DNA of 17,503 nt from Candidatus Sumerlaeota bacterium (GTDB lineage: Bacteria; Sumerlaeota; Sumerlaeia; JADFCT01). The position numbers and the translations under genes are program-made. Numbering within the stretch: the first letter of the stretch is position 1; each line of letters opens with the position of its first letter. Below, piece by piece: positions 6,968 through 14,624 of this stretch. Under the pieces are notes generated by a model, which had not been told where the DNA came from, ran no database searches, and saw nothing but the letters and a program-made list of their open reading frames with translations. Location of the stretch: positions 1 through 17,503 of the forward strand of contig JAPLSP010000065.1 of assembly GCA_026398575.1 (NCBI GenBank). Reading direction: 5' to 3'.

Positions 6968-7378
6968 ATGAACAACGAACCCGCAAGAAAAACAGACCCA
7001 ATTGCAGCAGCAGAAGGGATTCTTAAGGGAACTGCGCTTTCCACTCAGCGCTATTTCGAACTTAAGCAGCAGGACAAGAAACTCGAAGCCCGATCAAAGC
7101 GAAAATTCGGGAATGATATTGCAGAGCGCGGGCATCAGCTGCTTGTCGAAGGATTAGGAGTTGCCGGCGCGGCGCGATTTATTGCGCAGATAACGGGTGG
7201 CTTGGGCGACTACACAGAGGAACGAAAGGCAATGTTTGCCCACTTAACGGTGGATGAGATTGCGCGTGAAATTGAGATCATGAGGCGCGAGGGAAAACTG
7301 CCAACGCCGGGCAGACATGGGCTGCCTACTGTTCCTGCTGGAAAAGCAGGTTCACGCTCAAAGAAAAAATCTATGTAA
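6968..7378 (+). CDS. Uncharacterised 136-residue protein with GxxGAxRFIxQ-GDYTEER motif
   Basis: Not assigned a function. A charged helical N-terminal half (about 1-55) is followed by a compact conserved-looking block, GVAGAARFIAQITGGLGDYT (59-78) with EER after it. A short helical segment LTVDEIAREIEIMRREGKL follows, then a Gly/Lys/Ser tail ending SRSKKKSM. I recall similar blocks in small proteins of bacterial accessory regions, sometimes beside toxin-antitoxin genes, but this is memory, not a search. The gene begins 76 bp after the small antitoxin and ends 13 bp before the LsrF-like gene, so it sits inside the operon. The ribosome binding site is weak (GTAAGCG). It could belong to the same inserted cassette as the PIN pair. 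Confidence 0.65.
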   Translation: MNNEPARKTDPIAAAEGILKGTALSTQRYFELKQQDKKLEARSKRKFGNDIAERGHQLLVEGLGVAGAARFIAQITGGLGDYTEERKAMFAHLTVDEIAREIEIMRREGKLPTPGRHGLPTVPAGKAGSRSKKKSM

Positions 7379-7391
7379 AGGAGTCAATGAC

Positions 7392-8294
7392 ATGGCCGAA
7401 GGACAAGGCAATCTGGACGCGAAAGATTATGGGATCGGGATTCCCGTCAAGACGGAGGCTTTCTTTTTGAAGGGCGCGAATCATCTGGGGTGGGGGATGC
7501 AGCAGCGCCTCTCGCGCATCTTCAATCCGAAATCGGGACGCACGGTGATGCTGGCGTTTGACCATGGATACATCATGGGGCCGACGTCGGGCTTGGAGCG
7601 CATGGACCTGACGGTCGTGCCGCTCGCGCCTTATGCCGACACGCTGATGTGCACGCGCGGCGCGCTGCGGGCGGTCATTTCGCCGACGACGCAGAAGGCC
7701 GTCGTTCTGCGGTGCAGCGCCGGCGCCACCGTCCTCAAGGAATTGAGCGACGAGTGCGTGGGCGTGTCAATCGAAGACGCCATCCGCTGCAACGCCTCGG
7801 CGATGGCCGTGCAGGTTTACATCGGCAGCGAGTTCGAGCATAAGACGATTCAAAATCTCGTCCGGCTCATTGACGCTGGCAACTCGTATGACATTCCCAC
7901 GCTCGGCGTCACGGCGGTCGGGCGCGAGATGGTTCGCGATGCGCGCTACTTAAGCCTTGCGTGCCGCGTCTGCGCGGAGCTGGGCGCGCACTTCATCAAG
8001 ACCTATTTCTGCGAGCCGGATTTCGAAAAGGTCACGGCCTCCTGCCCCGTTCCCATCGTCATCGCCGGCGGCAAGAAGCTGCCCGAAGCCGAAGCTCTGC
8101 AAATGGCGTACAAGGCCATTGATCAGGGCGCGGCGGGCGTTGACATGGGCCGCAACATCTTCCAGGCCGACGATCCCATCGCAATGATCCAGGCCGTGCG
8201 CGCGGTTGTTCATGACTTGATGAAGCCGGAGAAGGCGCTTGAACTCTACTACGATCTGATGAAGAGCGCCAAGAAACCGGCGAAGAAGAAATAA
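7392..8294 (+). CDS. lsrF: Class I aldolase/thiolase of the LsrF family
   Basis: A 300-residue DeoC/LacD-type TIM barrel most like E. coli LsrF, the 3-hydroxy-5-phosphonooxypentane-2,4-dione thiolase of autoinducer-2 breakdown. Matching blocks include GWGMQQRLSRIFNP (33-46), TVMLAFDHGY (51-60), YADTLMCTRG (81-90), QVYIGSEFEH (141-150), IKTYF with the Schiff-base Lys203, PIVIAGGKKLPEAEALQM (221-238) and GVDMGRNIFQ (249-258). A Lys-rich tail ends the protein. The start at 7392 has AAAGGAG eight bases upstream. None of the other lsr genes (lsrG, lsrR, lsr ABC transporter) is here. Its partners are dhaK, dhaL and sugar genes, so I infer a lyase acting on a phosphorylated ketose rather than AI-2. 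The family call is firm; the reaction is not. Confidence 0.85.
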   Translation: MAEGQGNLDAKDYGIGIPVKTEAFFLKGANHLGWGMQQRLSRIFNPKSGRTVMLAFDHGYIMGPTSGLERMDLTVVPLAPYADTLMCTRGALRAVISPTTQKAVVLRCSAGATVLKELSDECVGVSIEDAIRCNASAMAVQVYIGSEFEHKTIQNLVRLIDAGNSYDIPTLGVTAVGREMVRDARYLSLACRVCAELGAHFIKTYFCEPDFEKVTASCPVPIVIAGGKKLPEAEALQMAYKAIDQGAAGVDMGRNIFQADDPIAMIQAVRAVVHDLMKPEKALELYYDLMKSAKKPAKKK

Positions 8295-8310
8295 AGCGCG
8301 CGCAGGTCGT

Positions 8311-8360
8311 TTGTAGTTCCAGATTTATCTGGCGCTTGTAGTTCCAGATTTATCTGGCGC
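8311..8360. repeat. Two perfect 25-bp tandem hairpin repeats at a convergent gene junction
   Basis: Identical 25-bp copies lie at 8311-8335 and 8336-8360. Each starts TTGTAGTTCC and contains the palindrome CCAGATTTATCTGG (6-bp arms, 2-nt centre). They fill most of the 80 bp between the LsrF-like gene and the oppositely transcribed glycoside hydrolase. The symmetry could give a bidirectional terminator, though no T-run follows. The sequence also looks like a dispersed REP-type repeat. Confidence 0.7.
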
Positions 8361-8374
8361 CTGTCACATCTATT

Positions 8375-11152
8375 TCACTTCATCTTTTGCAGCAGGTCTT
8401 TGGCCGCGCCGGGCTTGCCGATCAGGTAAGTCAGAGACGTTGTCAGTTTAACCGGTGGTGCGATTGGATTGCCCATCGCGTCCAGCCATGTCACATCGGC
8501 GCCGCCGGGATTGCCAACCGTGGCTGTGGCGCTTTCGTCTTCGGTCCACATCGCCAGAACGGATCGCGCAGTCGTCTCAAAGGCAGCGCAATGTCCTGCC
8601 TCCCCGAGACGCCGTTCGCCGACCGAGATTGGCGAAGCGCCCAGCATTTCGGTGAAGACGGCCAACGCTGGAAGCAGCTTGCGCGGCGCGCCGCCATAGT
8701 CGAAAAGCGCGCACTCGTAATCCGGCTCATTGACCGGCCCATTCGCTCCGGAATGAATGAAGATCTTTTGCACGCCATGCGACAGCATGACGGCGAAAAA
8801 CCTCACCGTATAGTCCGCGCATTGCCGTTCACTGTCGAGCAGCCGCGCCTCGGCCCAGGAATTCTCGCGCGGGAAGAACGGACGGCGCGGCAGATTGTCC
8901 GCGCCATAATAGGAGAACTCGGTGAACCAGACCGGCTTGCGCCCGCCGCGCGCGTCCATGCGCGACAGCAACTCGTCCATCTCCGGCGCGAAGGTCTCGG
9001 GCATCCGCGCGCCGGGATACGTATGCAGGTTGAAGATGTCCACGTATTTCAGGATATCCGCCTCGATGACTTCCTTCGTGAGGTGGCGCGGACCGCTGCC
9101 GATTCCGCCGATGATTTGGCAACCGGGATCGGCCTTGCGCATCGCGGGGACGGCGATGGCCAGCAACTTCACATAGTCATCAGGCCCGTAAGCCTTTCCG
9201 CCGTATTTCGCCGCGTTGCGGGCCGGGAGCGAATAGTCGGTATAAATCGGCTCGTTGAGGAAATCCCAAACATGGATGCGGTCCCGATAGCGCCCGACTG
9301 CTTTTTCGATGAAGGCGGCCAAGTCAGCCGGGTCTTTGGGCGCCCACGCCTGGCGGATGCGCGTACCGGGATAACCCTTCGTCGCGATTCCGGCGGGCGC
9401 TTCGCTCGACCATTCGGCGGATGGAAACGGCGGCATCAGCGCGATCAAACCCGCGCCCTCTTTCAGGACGCGATTGATCTGCGTGTCGCCCACTTCCCAA
9501 TGGAACTCTCCCTTGGCCGGTTCGATATGCTGCCATTTCAGCGTCCAGTCGCGATAGCAGGAGACGCCCGATTGAGCGGCCAGGTGAATCAGCCGGGCGG
9601 TCGCGAAGGCATGATTGATGCCGCAGACAGAATCCTTATGGAATCGCGGCGGGACGATGGCAAGGCGCAAATCGGCGAAGCAGGCTTTTTCGCCGTCCCG
9701 CCATGCGCGAACGTGATAATATCCATTCCGATTCGCGGGCAACGGGATTTCTATACCGAGCGCAACGCCGCCGGGAGTGACCCTCAACGAAATCGGATGC
9801 AGCGAAACCGGCTCGTCGTAAAAATCCGTAACCTGGAATGTCACTTCGCTCGTCAGGCTCGATGTCGAGGAATTATGATGCCACAGAATCAGACCAGCCG
9901 GCTTGCCTTTCAGGAATATCCCGGCGTCTTGCGATGGTTCGAGGGCCAGCTCCAGCGCGTTGTGCGGCTGATAGGCGGTCGCTTCTGCGCCTTGTTCCAG
10001 TTGCACGGCATCAATATCCACATCCACGCTTTGTTCTCTTTCGAGGTTCGGTCCGGCCAGAGCGAACACATAACGATGAGCGGGCTTGAAAGTGAAAGAA
10101 TAGCGTTTCCATTCGCGCGAGAGCGTAAGCGCCGTCGTCTGATCGTTCGAACCGCTGGAGGGATCTTTGGAGCGTACGCCGAGCACTGCGCGCGCTCCAG
10201 CGACGCTGGCCCGCATCATGCAGGAAATCGTGTAGGGCGCGCCGCGCTCGACGGGAATCCATCCCATGCTGGCGGCCAGCGGTCTCAGCTCGCGGCGCGC
10301 AACCGGCTCGAAGTAATCGAAATAGAGAATCGGCGTATCATTCGCACCGAGCGGTATCCGCAGGAAGGCGCTGCCCTCAGCCGCGTCGCCCGTCTTGACG
10401 ATCCCGTGAAGGCGATCCATCGCGCCCCAGCCTGCGCCGGCGCCGAGCGACGACCATCCCGACGCGCCCACCTCGAACGATCCATTGGGCAGCAGATTGC
10501 GTCCCGAGCCCGTCGCCACAACATCCGTGAAAACCACGTCCTGCGCCGCGATTTCAGTTATCCGCACGCTGCTCACATACAAAACGCCCGGCTCGCTGAA
10601 CCAAATCTGCAGCCGCCCGGTTGGCCCGACGTCGCGCGTCGCGGTGAAGAAGCGCCGTATCGTGGTCCATGCGCTTCCCACCGCGCATGAGTCATGCAGC
10701 CCGCAGTTCGTCCAGTCTTTCGTGTCTTGCAGGGCGACGCTGACCGAGCGGCTGACGAGTTTTTCCGACTGCATCCGGCAGGAAAATTCATAGACCCTGC
10801 CTTTGGCGAGTCGAACCATCCCGACTTGTGCCAGCATCGCATGGCTGGACGGAGAGCCTGGATCGCAGCGCGCGCAGGTGAGTTTGGCGGTGGGGCGTCC
10901 GTTCTCATCCTTGATGGCTTCCAGCTTCTGTTCGACATTCTGATCCCCCGAAATCTGCCAACCATCCGGCTTGCCATTCGTCACGCGCGAGAAATCGCCG
11001 TTGGCGACCAGGTTCTCCGGCTCGGCAGCGGATACGTCGCCCCCGAGGGGACATTGGCTGAAGGGGCATAGGCTGAAGACGATTGTCGCAAAGAAAACAG
11101 TGGCGCAGGTTTTCCAGTCTGCGCATGCATGGAACAGCGATTCCTTTATCAT
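8375..11152 (-). CDS. Exported glycoside hydrolase, clan GH-A-like, with two N-terminal carbohydrate-binding-type domains
   Basis: A 925-residue secreted enzyme. Hydrophobic residues at about 16-40 form a signal peptide with likely cleavage near SAAEP. Two jelly-roll CBM4/9-like modules follow, each opening with the NGDF/NGSF pattern (about 45-205 and 217-395). An Ig-like linker domain (about 400-505) leads into a (beta/alpha)8-type catalytic domain. It contains WDFLNEP (Glu634, probable acid/base) and PVWFTEFSYYG (Glu745, probable nucleophile), the GH-A arrangement; GH39- or GH5-like families are candidates. A small C-terminal beta domain ends the protein. The frame can be extended to TTG at 11158, but ATG 11152 has GGAGG nine bases upstream and is preferred. 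It is last in the minus-strand run, 34 bp behind the cupin gene. It probably acts on plant- or algal-type glycans; the substrate is unknown. Confidence 0.8.
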   Translation of the reverse strand: MIKESLFHACADWKTCATVFFATIVFSLCPFSQCPLGGDVSAAEPENLVANGDFSRVTNGKPDGWQISGDQNVEQKLEAIKDENGRPTAKLTCARCDPGSPSSHAMLAQVGMVRLAKGRVYEFSCRMQSEKLVSRSVSVALQDTKDWTNCGLHDSCAVGSAWTTIRRFFTATRDVGPTGRLQIWFSEPGVLYVSSVRITEIAAQDVVFTDVVATGSGRNLLPNGSFEVGASGWSSLGAGAGWGAMDRLHGIVKTGDAAEGSAFLRIPLGANDTPILYFDYFEPVARRELRPLAASMGWIPVERGAPYTISCMMRASVAGARAVLGVRSKDPSSGSNDQTTALTLSREWKRYSFTFKPAHRYVFALAGPNLEREQSVDVDIDAVQLEQGAEATAYQPHNALELALEPSQDAGIFLKGKPAGLILWHHNSSTSSLTSEVTFQVTDFYDEPVSLHPISLRVTPGGVALGIEIPLPANRNGYYHVRAWRDGEKACFADLRLAIVPPRFHKDSVCGINHAFATARLIHLAAQSGVSCYRDWTLKWQHIEPAKGEFHWEVGDTQINRVLKEGAGLIALMPPFPSAEWSSEAPAGIATKGYPGTRIRQAWAPKDPADLAAFIEKAVGRYRDRIHVWDFLNEPIYTDYSLPARNAAKYGGKAYGPDDYVKLLAIAVPAMRKADPGCQIIGGIGSGPRHLTKEVIEADILKYVDIFNLHTYPGARMPETFAPEMDELLSRMDARGGRKPVWFTEFSYYGADNLPRRPFFPRENSWAEARLLDSERQCADYTVRFFAVMLSHGVQKIFIHSGANGPVNEPDYECALFDYGGAPRKLLPALAVFTEMLGASPISVGERRLGEAGHCAAFETTARSVLAMWTEDESATATVGNPGGADVTWLDAMGNPIAPPVKLTTSLTYLIGKPGAAKDLLQKMK

Positions 11153-11186
11153 AAGCAACCGCCTCCCCGATTATGGAATGTGAGGC

Positions 11187-11897
11187 TTACTTGCCCAGGA
11201 AATTATCGTTGAGCGCCTTGTCGGCGTGGCGCACGGCGTCGTTGGTGTGGACGTTGGCCACTTCGGTGATGATCGCGCCTTCGGGTCCGGCCAGCTGCCA
11301 GTGATGCGCCCCGACGCGGTTGAGAGGCACGAAATCGCCCGGCACGGCGATGACGTCATGACGCACCGACACCGTGCCGTTGCAGTGGAGCTTCGGGATG
11401 ACGATGGTTTTGCTGAGATTGTCTTCGCCCTCGCCGACGACGTGCGACAGGCCGTACCGGATCAGCCAGCCTTCGCGTTTGGCCGGGTTCTTGTCTCCAT
11501 CCAGATGCCAGTGCTCGGGCAGCATCTGGTTCGGCAGCAGGAAAATGTCCATCAGCATGTAGCGGTCTTCTTCATTGTTCTTCCACATCACAGCGGCCAA
11601 GCCCAACTGCGTGAACTGGCCCGCGCCATAATCGGAGACCCACAGTTTTTCCCTGATGCCATTATAGACGGGATAGCCATGATACTTCATGACGGCGATC
11701 ACCGCGTCCTTGGCTTTGTCGGTGTTGAATTTTCCGCCGGCGTCATAGAACGAGGCGTTGTCGAACGAGATCATGCGGATGTCTTTGGCGCCATGGCCGC
11801 ATTTTCCATCCGATGACTTGAACGGACACGCGCATCCGATCAGTGCCGCGATCCCGCACAGGATAAGCGCTTGGGCTAGATGTTTCATGGTTTTCAT
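11187..11897 (-). CDS. Cupin lipoprotein resembling D-lyxose isomerase
   Basis: A 236-residue protein with a lipoprotein signal (lipobox LIGC, Cys22). The cupin core carries EHWHLD (His129, His131), Glu142 in KREGW and His198/199 in GAHHWQ. The H-x-H, then Glu 11 residues on, then a distant His, is the metal-binding layout I associate with the D-lyxose ketol-isomerase family. Family members are usually cytosolic, so a lipid-anchored version is odd and suggests work in the periplasm or at the outer membrane, or a binding role. The start at 11897 has AAGGAG six bases upstream. It lies 58 bp after the VapC/Phd pair and 34 bp before the glycoside hydrolase on the same strand. The isomerase call is moderate; a non-enzymatic sugar-binding cupin is the main alternative. 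Confidence 0.7.
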   Translation of the reverse strand: MKTMKHLAQALILCGIAALIGCACPFKSSDGKCGHGAKDIRMISFDNASFYDAGGKFNTDKAKDAVIAVMKYHGYPVYNGIREKLWVSDYGAGQFTQLGLAAVMWKNNEEDRYMLMDIFLLPNQMLPEHWHLDGDKNPAKREGWLIRYGLSHVVGEGEDNLSKTIVIPKLHCNGTVSVRHDVIAVPGDFVPLNRVGAHHWQLAGPEGAIITEVANVHTNDAVRHADKALNDNFLGK

Positions 11898-11955
11898 TTG
11901 CAGCTCCTTGAATAAAAATATTTTCCCACATCCGCATGAACATGCTTATCGGACT

Positions 11956-12180
11956 CTACGATCTGCTTCGTTCTCTGGTTTCTTTGATTGCGGCCAGAAT
12001 GTCTCGCGTAGTTGCCTTGGTTCTAATCCCCGGAACGTCAAAAGATGACTTGGGAAGTGTTTGGCGAATTAGGCAGAATGTCTCCCCTTCGCGCCTTTTA
12101 ATTACGACTTCCTCTTCGCAGGCGGCATCCAGCACGTTTGATAAATGCTTCCTTGCTTCAGAATATGTGAAAGTCCTCAT
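11956..12180 (-). CDS. Phd/YefM-like antitoxin
   Basis: A 74-residue protein. The N-terminal part, TYSEARKHLSNVLDAACEEE followed by VVIKRREGETFCLIRQ, is the Phd/YefM pattern: a short helix pair and strand that dimerises and binds DNA. The C-terminal segment (about 50-74, ending KETRERSRS) would be the toxin-neutralising tail. It starts six nt after the toxin stop, with CGGAG inside the toxin gene end as its ribosome binding site. Antitoxins of this family usually precede their toxin; here the order is reversed. It probably autoregulates the pair, although its promoter would lie upstream of the toxin or of the SMP-30 gene. Confidence 0.82.
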   Translation of the reverse strand: MRTFTYSEARKHLSNVLDAACEEEVVIKRREGETFCLIRQTLPKSSFDVPGIRTKATTRDILAAIKETRERSRS

Positions 12181-12186
12181 TGTGAG

Positions 12187-12576
12187 TTACTCCGGTGTAG
12201 TAATGCCCAACTTTCTCGCTACATACTTCATCCCTCCGTCCAGAGTCAGCAACGGCAAATGCAATCTCAAGGCGCATTCAAGGTAATAGGCGTCATAGGC
12301 ATAGATATTATGCGCAGCTGCAATATTCAACGCGGAACGCACATCCACCTTCAATAATTCGACTGCAATTCTTTGAGCTGCATCCCAAGCGAGCTCAACT
12401 TCGGCGGGCTGAAGAGTCCCTTTTTTTAGCATTGCCGTCAAGGCGTTTCCTATCTCGAACGGCAAAACCTCTGGAGCGACAAGATCAAGCCCCAACGTTA
12501 ACCGGATAATATCAGATTTCTCCGGCTCATCCAGAGCTACTGCAAGGAAGGTATTGGTGTCCGCGATGATTTTCAT
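12187..12576 (-). CDS. vapC: VapC-type PIN-domain ribonuclease toxin
   Basis: A 129-residue canonical PIN protein, typical VapC length. The acidic catalytic set is complete: Asp6 (IADTNTFLAVAL), Glu41 (FEIGNAL), Asp95 (YAYDAYYLECA) and Asp113 (LLTLDGG). VapC toxins cleave tRNA or rRNA when the antitoxin is lost. The ATG at 12576 comes 3 nt after the TAG stop of the SMP-30-like gene (TAG-CGT-ATG), and its AAGG ribosome binding site overlaps that stop, so translation should be coupled. It is unlike the other two PIN proteins in the window in length and start motif, so it looks like an independent acquisition. Confidence 0.88.
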   Translation of the reverse strand: MKIIADTNTFLAVALDEPEKSDIIRLTLGLDLVAPEVLPFEIGNALTAMLKKGTLQPAEVELAWDAAQRIAVELLKVDVRSALNIAAAHNIYAYDAYYLECALRLHLPLLTLDGGMKYVARKLGITTPE

Positions 12577-12579
12577 ACG

Positions 12580-13677
12580 CTACCTTAGATCCACGACCGA
12601 AACCGTATAAGGCGCCCCGTGGGTGTTGCCGTTCAGGTTCAGATTGATGTTTGAAATATAGAGCATGCCGTCGCGCAGGCAGGTCTCGGAGGGCGTTCGC
12701 AATTTGCCGTGATCGCTTCCGTCCAGTTTGTTGCGGACAATCGTCGTGACCGTGGCGGTCTTGCCGTCAATCTTGTGGACGGCGTTGGCGAGGAAATCGG
12801 CGACCCAGATATCGTCGTTGGCGTCAACCTTGAAACCGTCGGCGCTTTCAATGCCCTGCCCCCTGCACCAGACGATGTTGGACTTGGCCTTGCCGTTTTC
12901 ATCGAGGATGATTTTGTGAATGCTGGCCTCGGCGAAGTTGGCCACGAATAGCTCGCCCTTCGAGTTGAAGCCCATGCCGTTTGCGCCGACCGGCCAGTTG
13001 GGATTGCGCGTCTCGAACGTCGTGACGATGTGCTTGTCGGTCAGGTCTTTCGTGAGGTGGATCGCTTCGCCTTTTTTCAGCGCGTTGAGTTCCTCCATCG
13101 GGAAGCGATACACGCAACTGATCGTCGGACCGTCCGGGTGCTTTGAGATGTCGAGCTGCGTCTCGGTGACGTAGATGGCGCCCTTGTTATATGAAACGGC
13201 GTTTGACATGCGGAAGCCGTCCGCAACCACGTCCACGCTTTCGGCTTTGCCATTCTTCATGTTGACGCGGAACAAGCGCGACTTGAAATCCAGCGCGCCG
13301 GTGAACGATTGCGCGTCGGCGACGTAGAGATTTCCGTCCGGGGCGATTTCGATGCCGAGCGGACGGGCGAACTTGGTTTCGGGATGCGGCGGCAGGTCGG
13401 TGACTTTTTCGATGATGTTATCCCTGCCAAACTTCACGATCAAGCCTGGCAGCTTGTTCTCGGCGCCGTTGTCAATGGACAGGTAAATCGTTCCATCCTT
13501 CGCGCACACCATGCCGTCGGGCGACTCCATCCCTTCTGGCAGGACGATGGCGCAACACGGCTTCTTGAGGTTCGGCAGCCACTCGCATTGCTGCACGGCG
13601 CATCCAGCCGTCATTGCGGCCAGCGCGATTACAGCGGCTGCGTTCCGCATCCATCCGCATACAATTCTTCTGTTCAT
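12580..13677 (-). CDS. SMP-30/gluconolactonase-like beta-propeller lipoprotein
   Basis: A 365-residue lipoprotein (signal ending TAGC, Cys26) followed by a six-bladed-propeller repeat pattern. The repeated blade motif is visible as ESPDGMVCAKDGTIYLS (51-67), then PLGIEIAPDGNLYVADA, MSNAVSYNKGAIYVTE, GANGMGFNSKGELFVANF and SADGFKVDANDDIWVADF. These carry the D/N-G-x-I/L-Y/W-V-A-D signature of SMP-30 and NHL proteins. Sugar lactone hydrolysis is the classic activity, but many members are binding proteins, so the reaction is uncertain. The start at 13677 has GGAGG seven bases upstream, which beats the more distal ATG at 13701. It follows the PIN/antitoxin pair by 111 bp and is followed at 3 nt by vapC. 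Confidence 0.82.
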   Translation of the reverse strand: MNRRIVCGWMRNAAAVIALAAMTAGCAVQQCEWLPNLKKPCCAIVLPEGMESPDGMVCAKDGTIYLSIDNGAENKLPGLIVKFGRDNIIEKVTDLPPHPETKFARPLGIEIAPDGNLYVADAQSFTGALDFKSRLFRVNMKNGKAESVDVVADGFRMSNAVSYNKGAIYVTETQLDISKHPDGPTISCVYRFPMEELNALKKGEAIHLTKDLTDKHIVTTFETRNPNWPVGANGMGFNSKGELFVANFAEASIHKIILDENGKAKSNIVWCRGQGIESADGFKVDANDDIWVADFLANAVHKIDGKTATVTTIVRNKLDGSDHGKLRTPSETCLRDGMLYISNINLNLNGNTHGAPYTVSVVDLR

Positions 13678-13788
13678 GATTATTCCTCCCAATGACAGCA
13701 AATTATTATCACTCTTTTAGGGCAAATGGCATACCCCACCGTTACACAAGCTTTTTTCAAGATAGCTTTCTCTCAATCCGGCTATTTA

Positions 13789-13983
13789 TCATACGGGATG
13801 GCTGGCTGCATTCATCCGTGTTACTCGCTTTCGAGGTTTCTGCAATCCAGAAAGCATGCGGTTCTTATATTTCTTCTCAAGTTCACGATGATGCTCAAGC
13901 ATTGCGTGAGTATCATGGCCATATTCAGCTGAGATTTGATGCCGCACAGCGCGGATTGCTTCGATGACAGGGTCGCTAATCAT
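13789..13983 (-). CDS. Small putative antitoxin, 64 residues, same unnamed family as 6718-6891
   Basis: Begins MISDPVIEAIRAVRHQISAE and continues YGHD, aligning with the 57-residue ORF after the first PIN gene. The C-terminal half is strongly basic (KKYKNRMLSGLQKPRKRVTR). ATG 13983 lies inside the toxin gene end, giving an 8-nt overlap (ATGATTAG), the same overlap length as the other pair. The open frame extends back to 14064, but that extension is the toxin reading frame region shifted and is not needed. The small size, basic tail and position behind a PIN gene suggest an antitoxin. Confidence 0.75.
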   Translation of the reverse strand: MISDPVIEAIRAVRHQISAEYGHDTHAMLEHHRELEKKYKNRMLSGLQKPRKRVTRMNAASHPV

Positions 13984-14467
13984 GTAAGTAACCTCCTTCA
14001 AAATAGCTGAGTGCAAAAGGTGTAGTAAGAATAGGCGTAAAAAGGCCAAGATCGGAGTTGACAAAACGAATATGCTCGAACTTATTGGGATTGGCCAGAT
14101 GCTGGCAGTTCCACGTTAGAAGAAAATGACAATGGTGGTAAGAGGCCATAGCCAAATGCAACGCATCACCTTTAGGATCGGAAGGCATCACGTGATGCTT
14201 TACATACGCTTCAATGATTTCCTCGATTTGATCTGCTTCCGAAACCAAGGGCACTCGAGAAATCAGCTCGATCGCTTTTTCCTTTTGAGGATAATCCCCC
14301 CGTTCCAACTCTTCTAAAACTCCTATGCTAGTCACCATTTCGTAATGACGGCTTTCCTTGTCCCACCAATGCCGAGTCCAATTTCGCTTTGCGATCATTT
14401 CAGGTTCTTGCCGATTTTCGCAATAGAAACTGGGAACGCTCGTTTCAATGTAAACACGCTTTTTCAT
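13976..14467 (-). CDS. PIN-domain protein, probable toxin, paralogue of 6237-6725
   Basis: A 163-residue PIN-like protein. It opens RVYIETSVPSFY (Glu8 in place of the first Asp), with Glu52/Glu53 (VLEELERGD), Asp101 (GDALHLAMAS) and the block FLLTWNCQHLAN (115-126). WW near residue 34 and the order of motifs match the PIN protein at 6237-6725 throughout, but side chains differ enough that this is not a recent copy. The gene lies 157 bp behind the FGGY kinase stop on the same strand; that gap holds a weak ATCAT/ATGAT hairpin at 14575-14587 and no gene I can support. No strong ribosome binding site precedes ATG 14467. The DNA is AT-richer than the flanking kinase (26 of 60 bases G/C at 14161-14220). 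Confidence 0.8.
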   Translation of the reverse strand: MKKRVYIETSVPSFYCENRQEPEMIAKRNWTRHWWDKESRHYEMVTSIGVLEELERGDYPQKEKAIELISRVPLVSEADQIEEIIEAYVKHHVMPSDPKGDALHLAMASYHHCHFLLTWNCQHLANPNKFEHIRFVNSDLGLFTPILTTPFALSYFEGGYLHD

Positions 14468-14624
14468 ATTTTTATGATCGGAGGAATTTGCATTGCTTAT
14501 TTATTGGAATTTTAATGTGGGTATCCTATGAGCGCAATGCCAAATTGCAGCAACACCACATCGAGTTGTACAGCATCATTGGATGATCCGAGGCCATGCA
14601 TCCGCCAGCGCGCGCCGGATTAGT

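Noticed and set aside
8387..10690. Very long plus-strand open frame (767 codons) opposite the glycoside hydrolase
   Set aside because: It is rich in Arg, Gly, Ala and His with no domain pattern, while the opposite strand encodes signal peptide, CBM-like modules and GH-A motifs. High GC makes antisense frames stay open.
11153..11158. TTG start for the glycoside hydrolase
   Set aside because: GGAGG would be only three bases from TTG but nine from ATG 11152, which is the better start.
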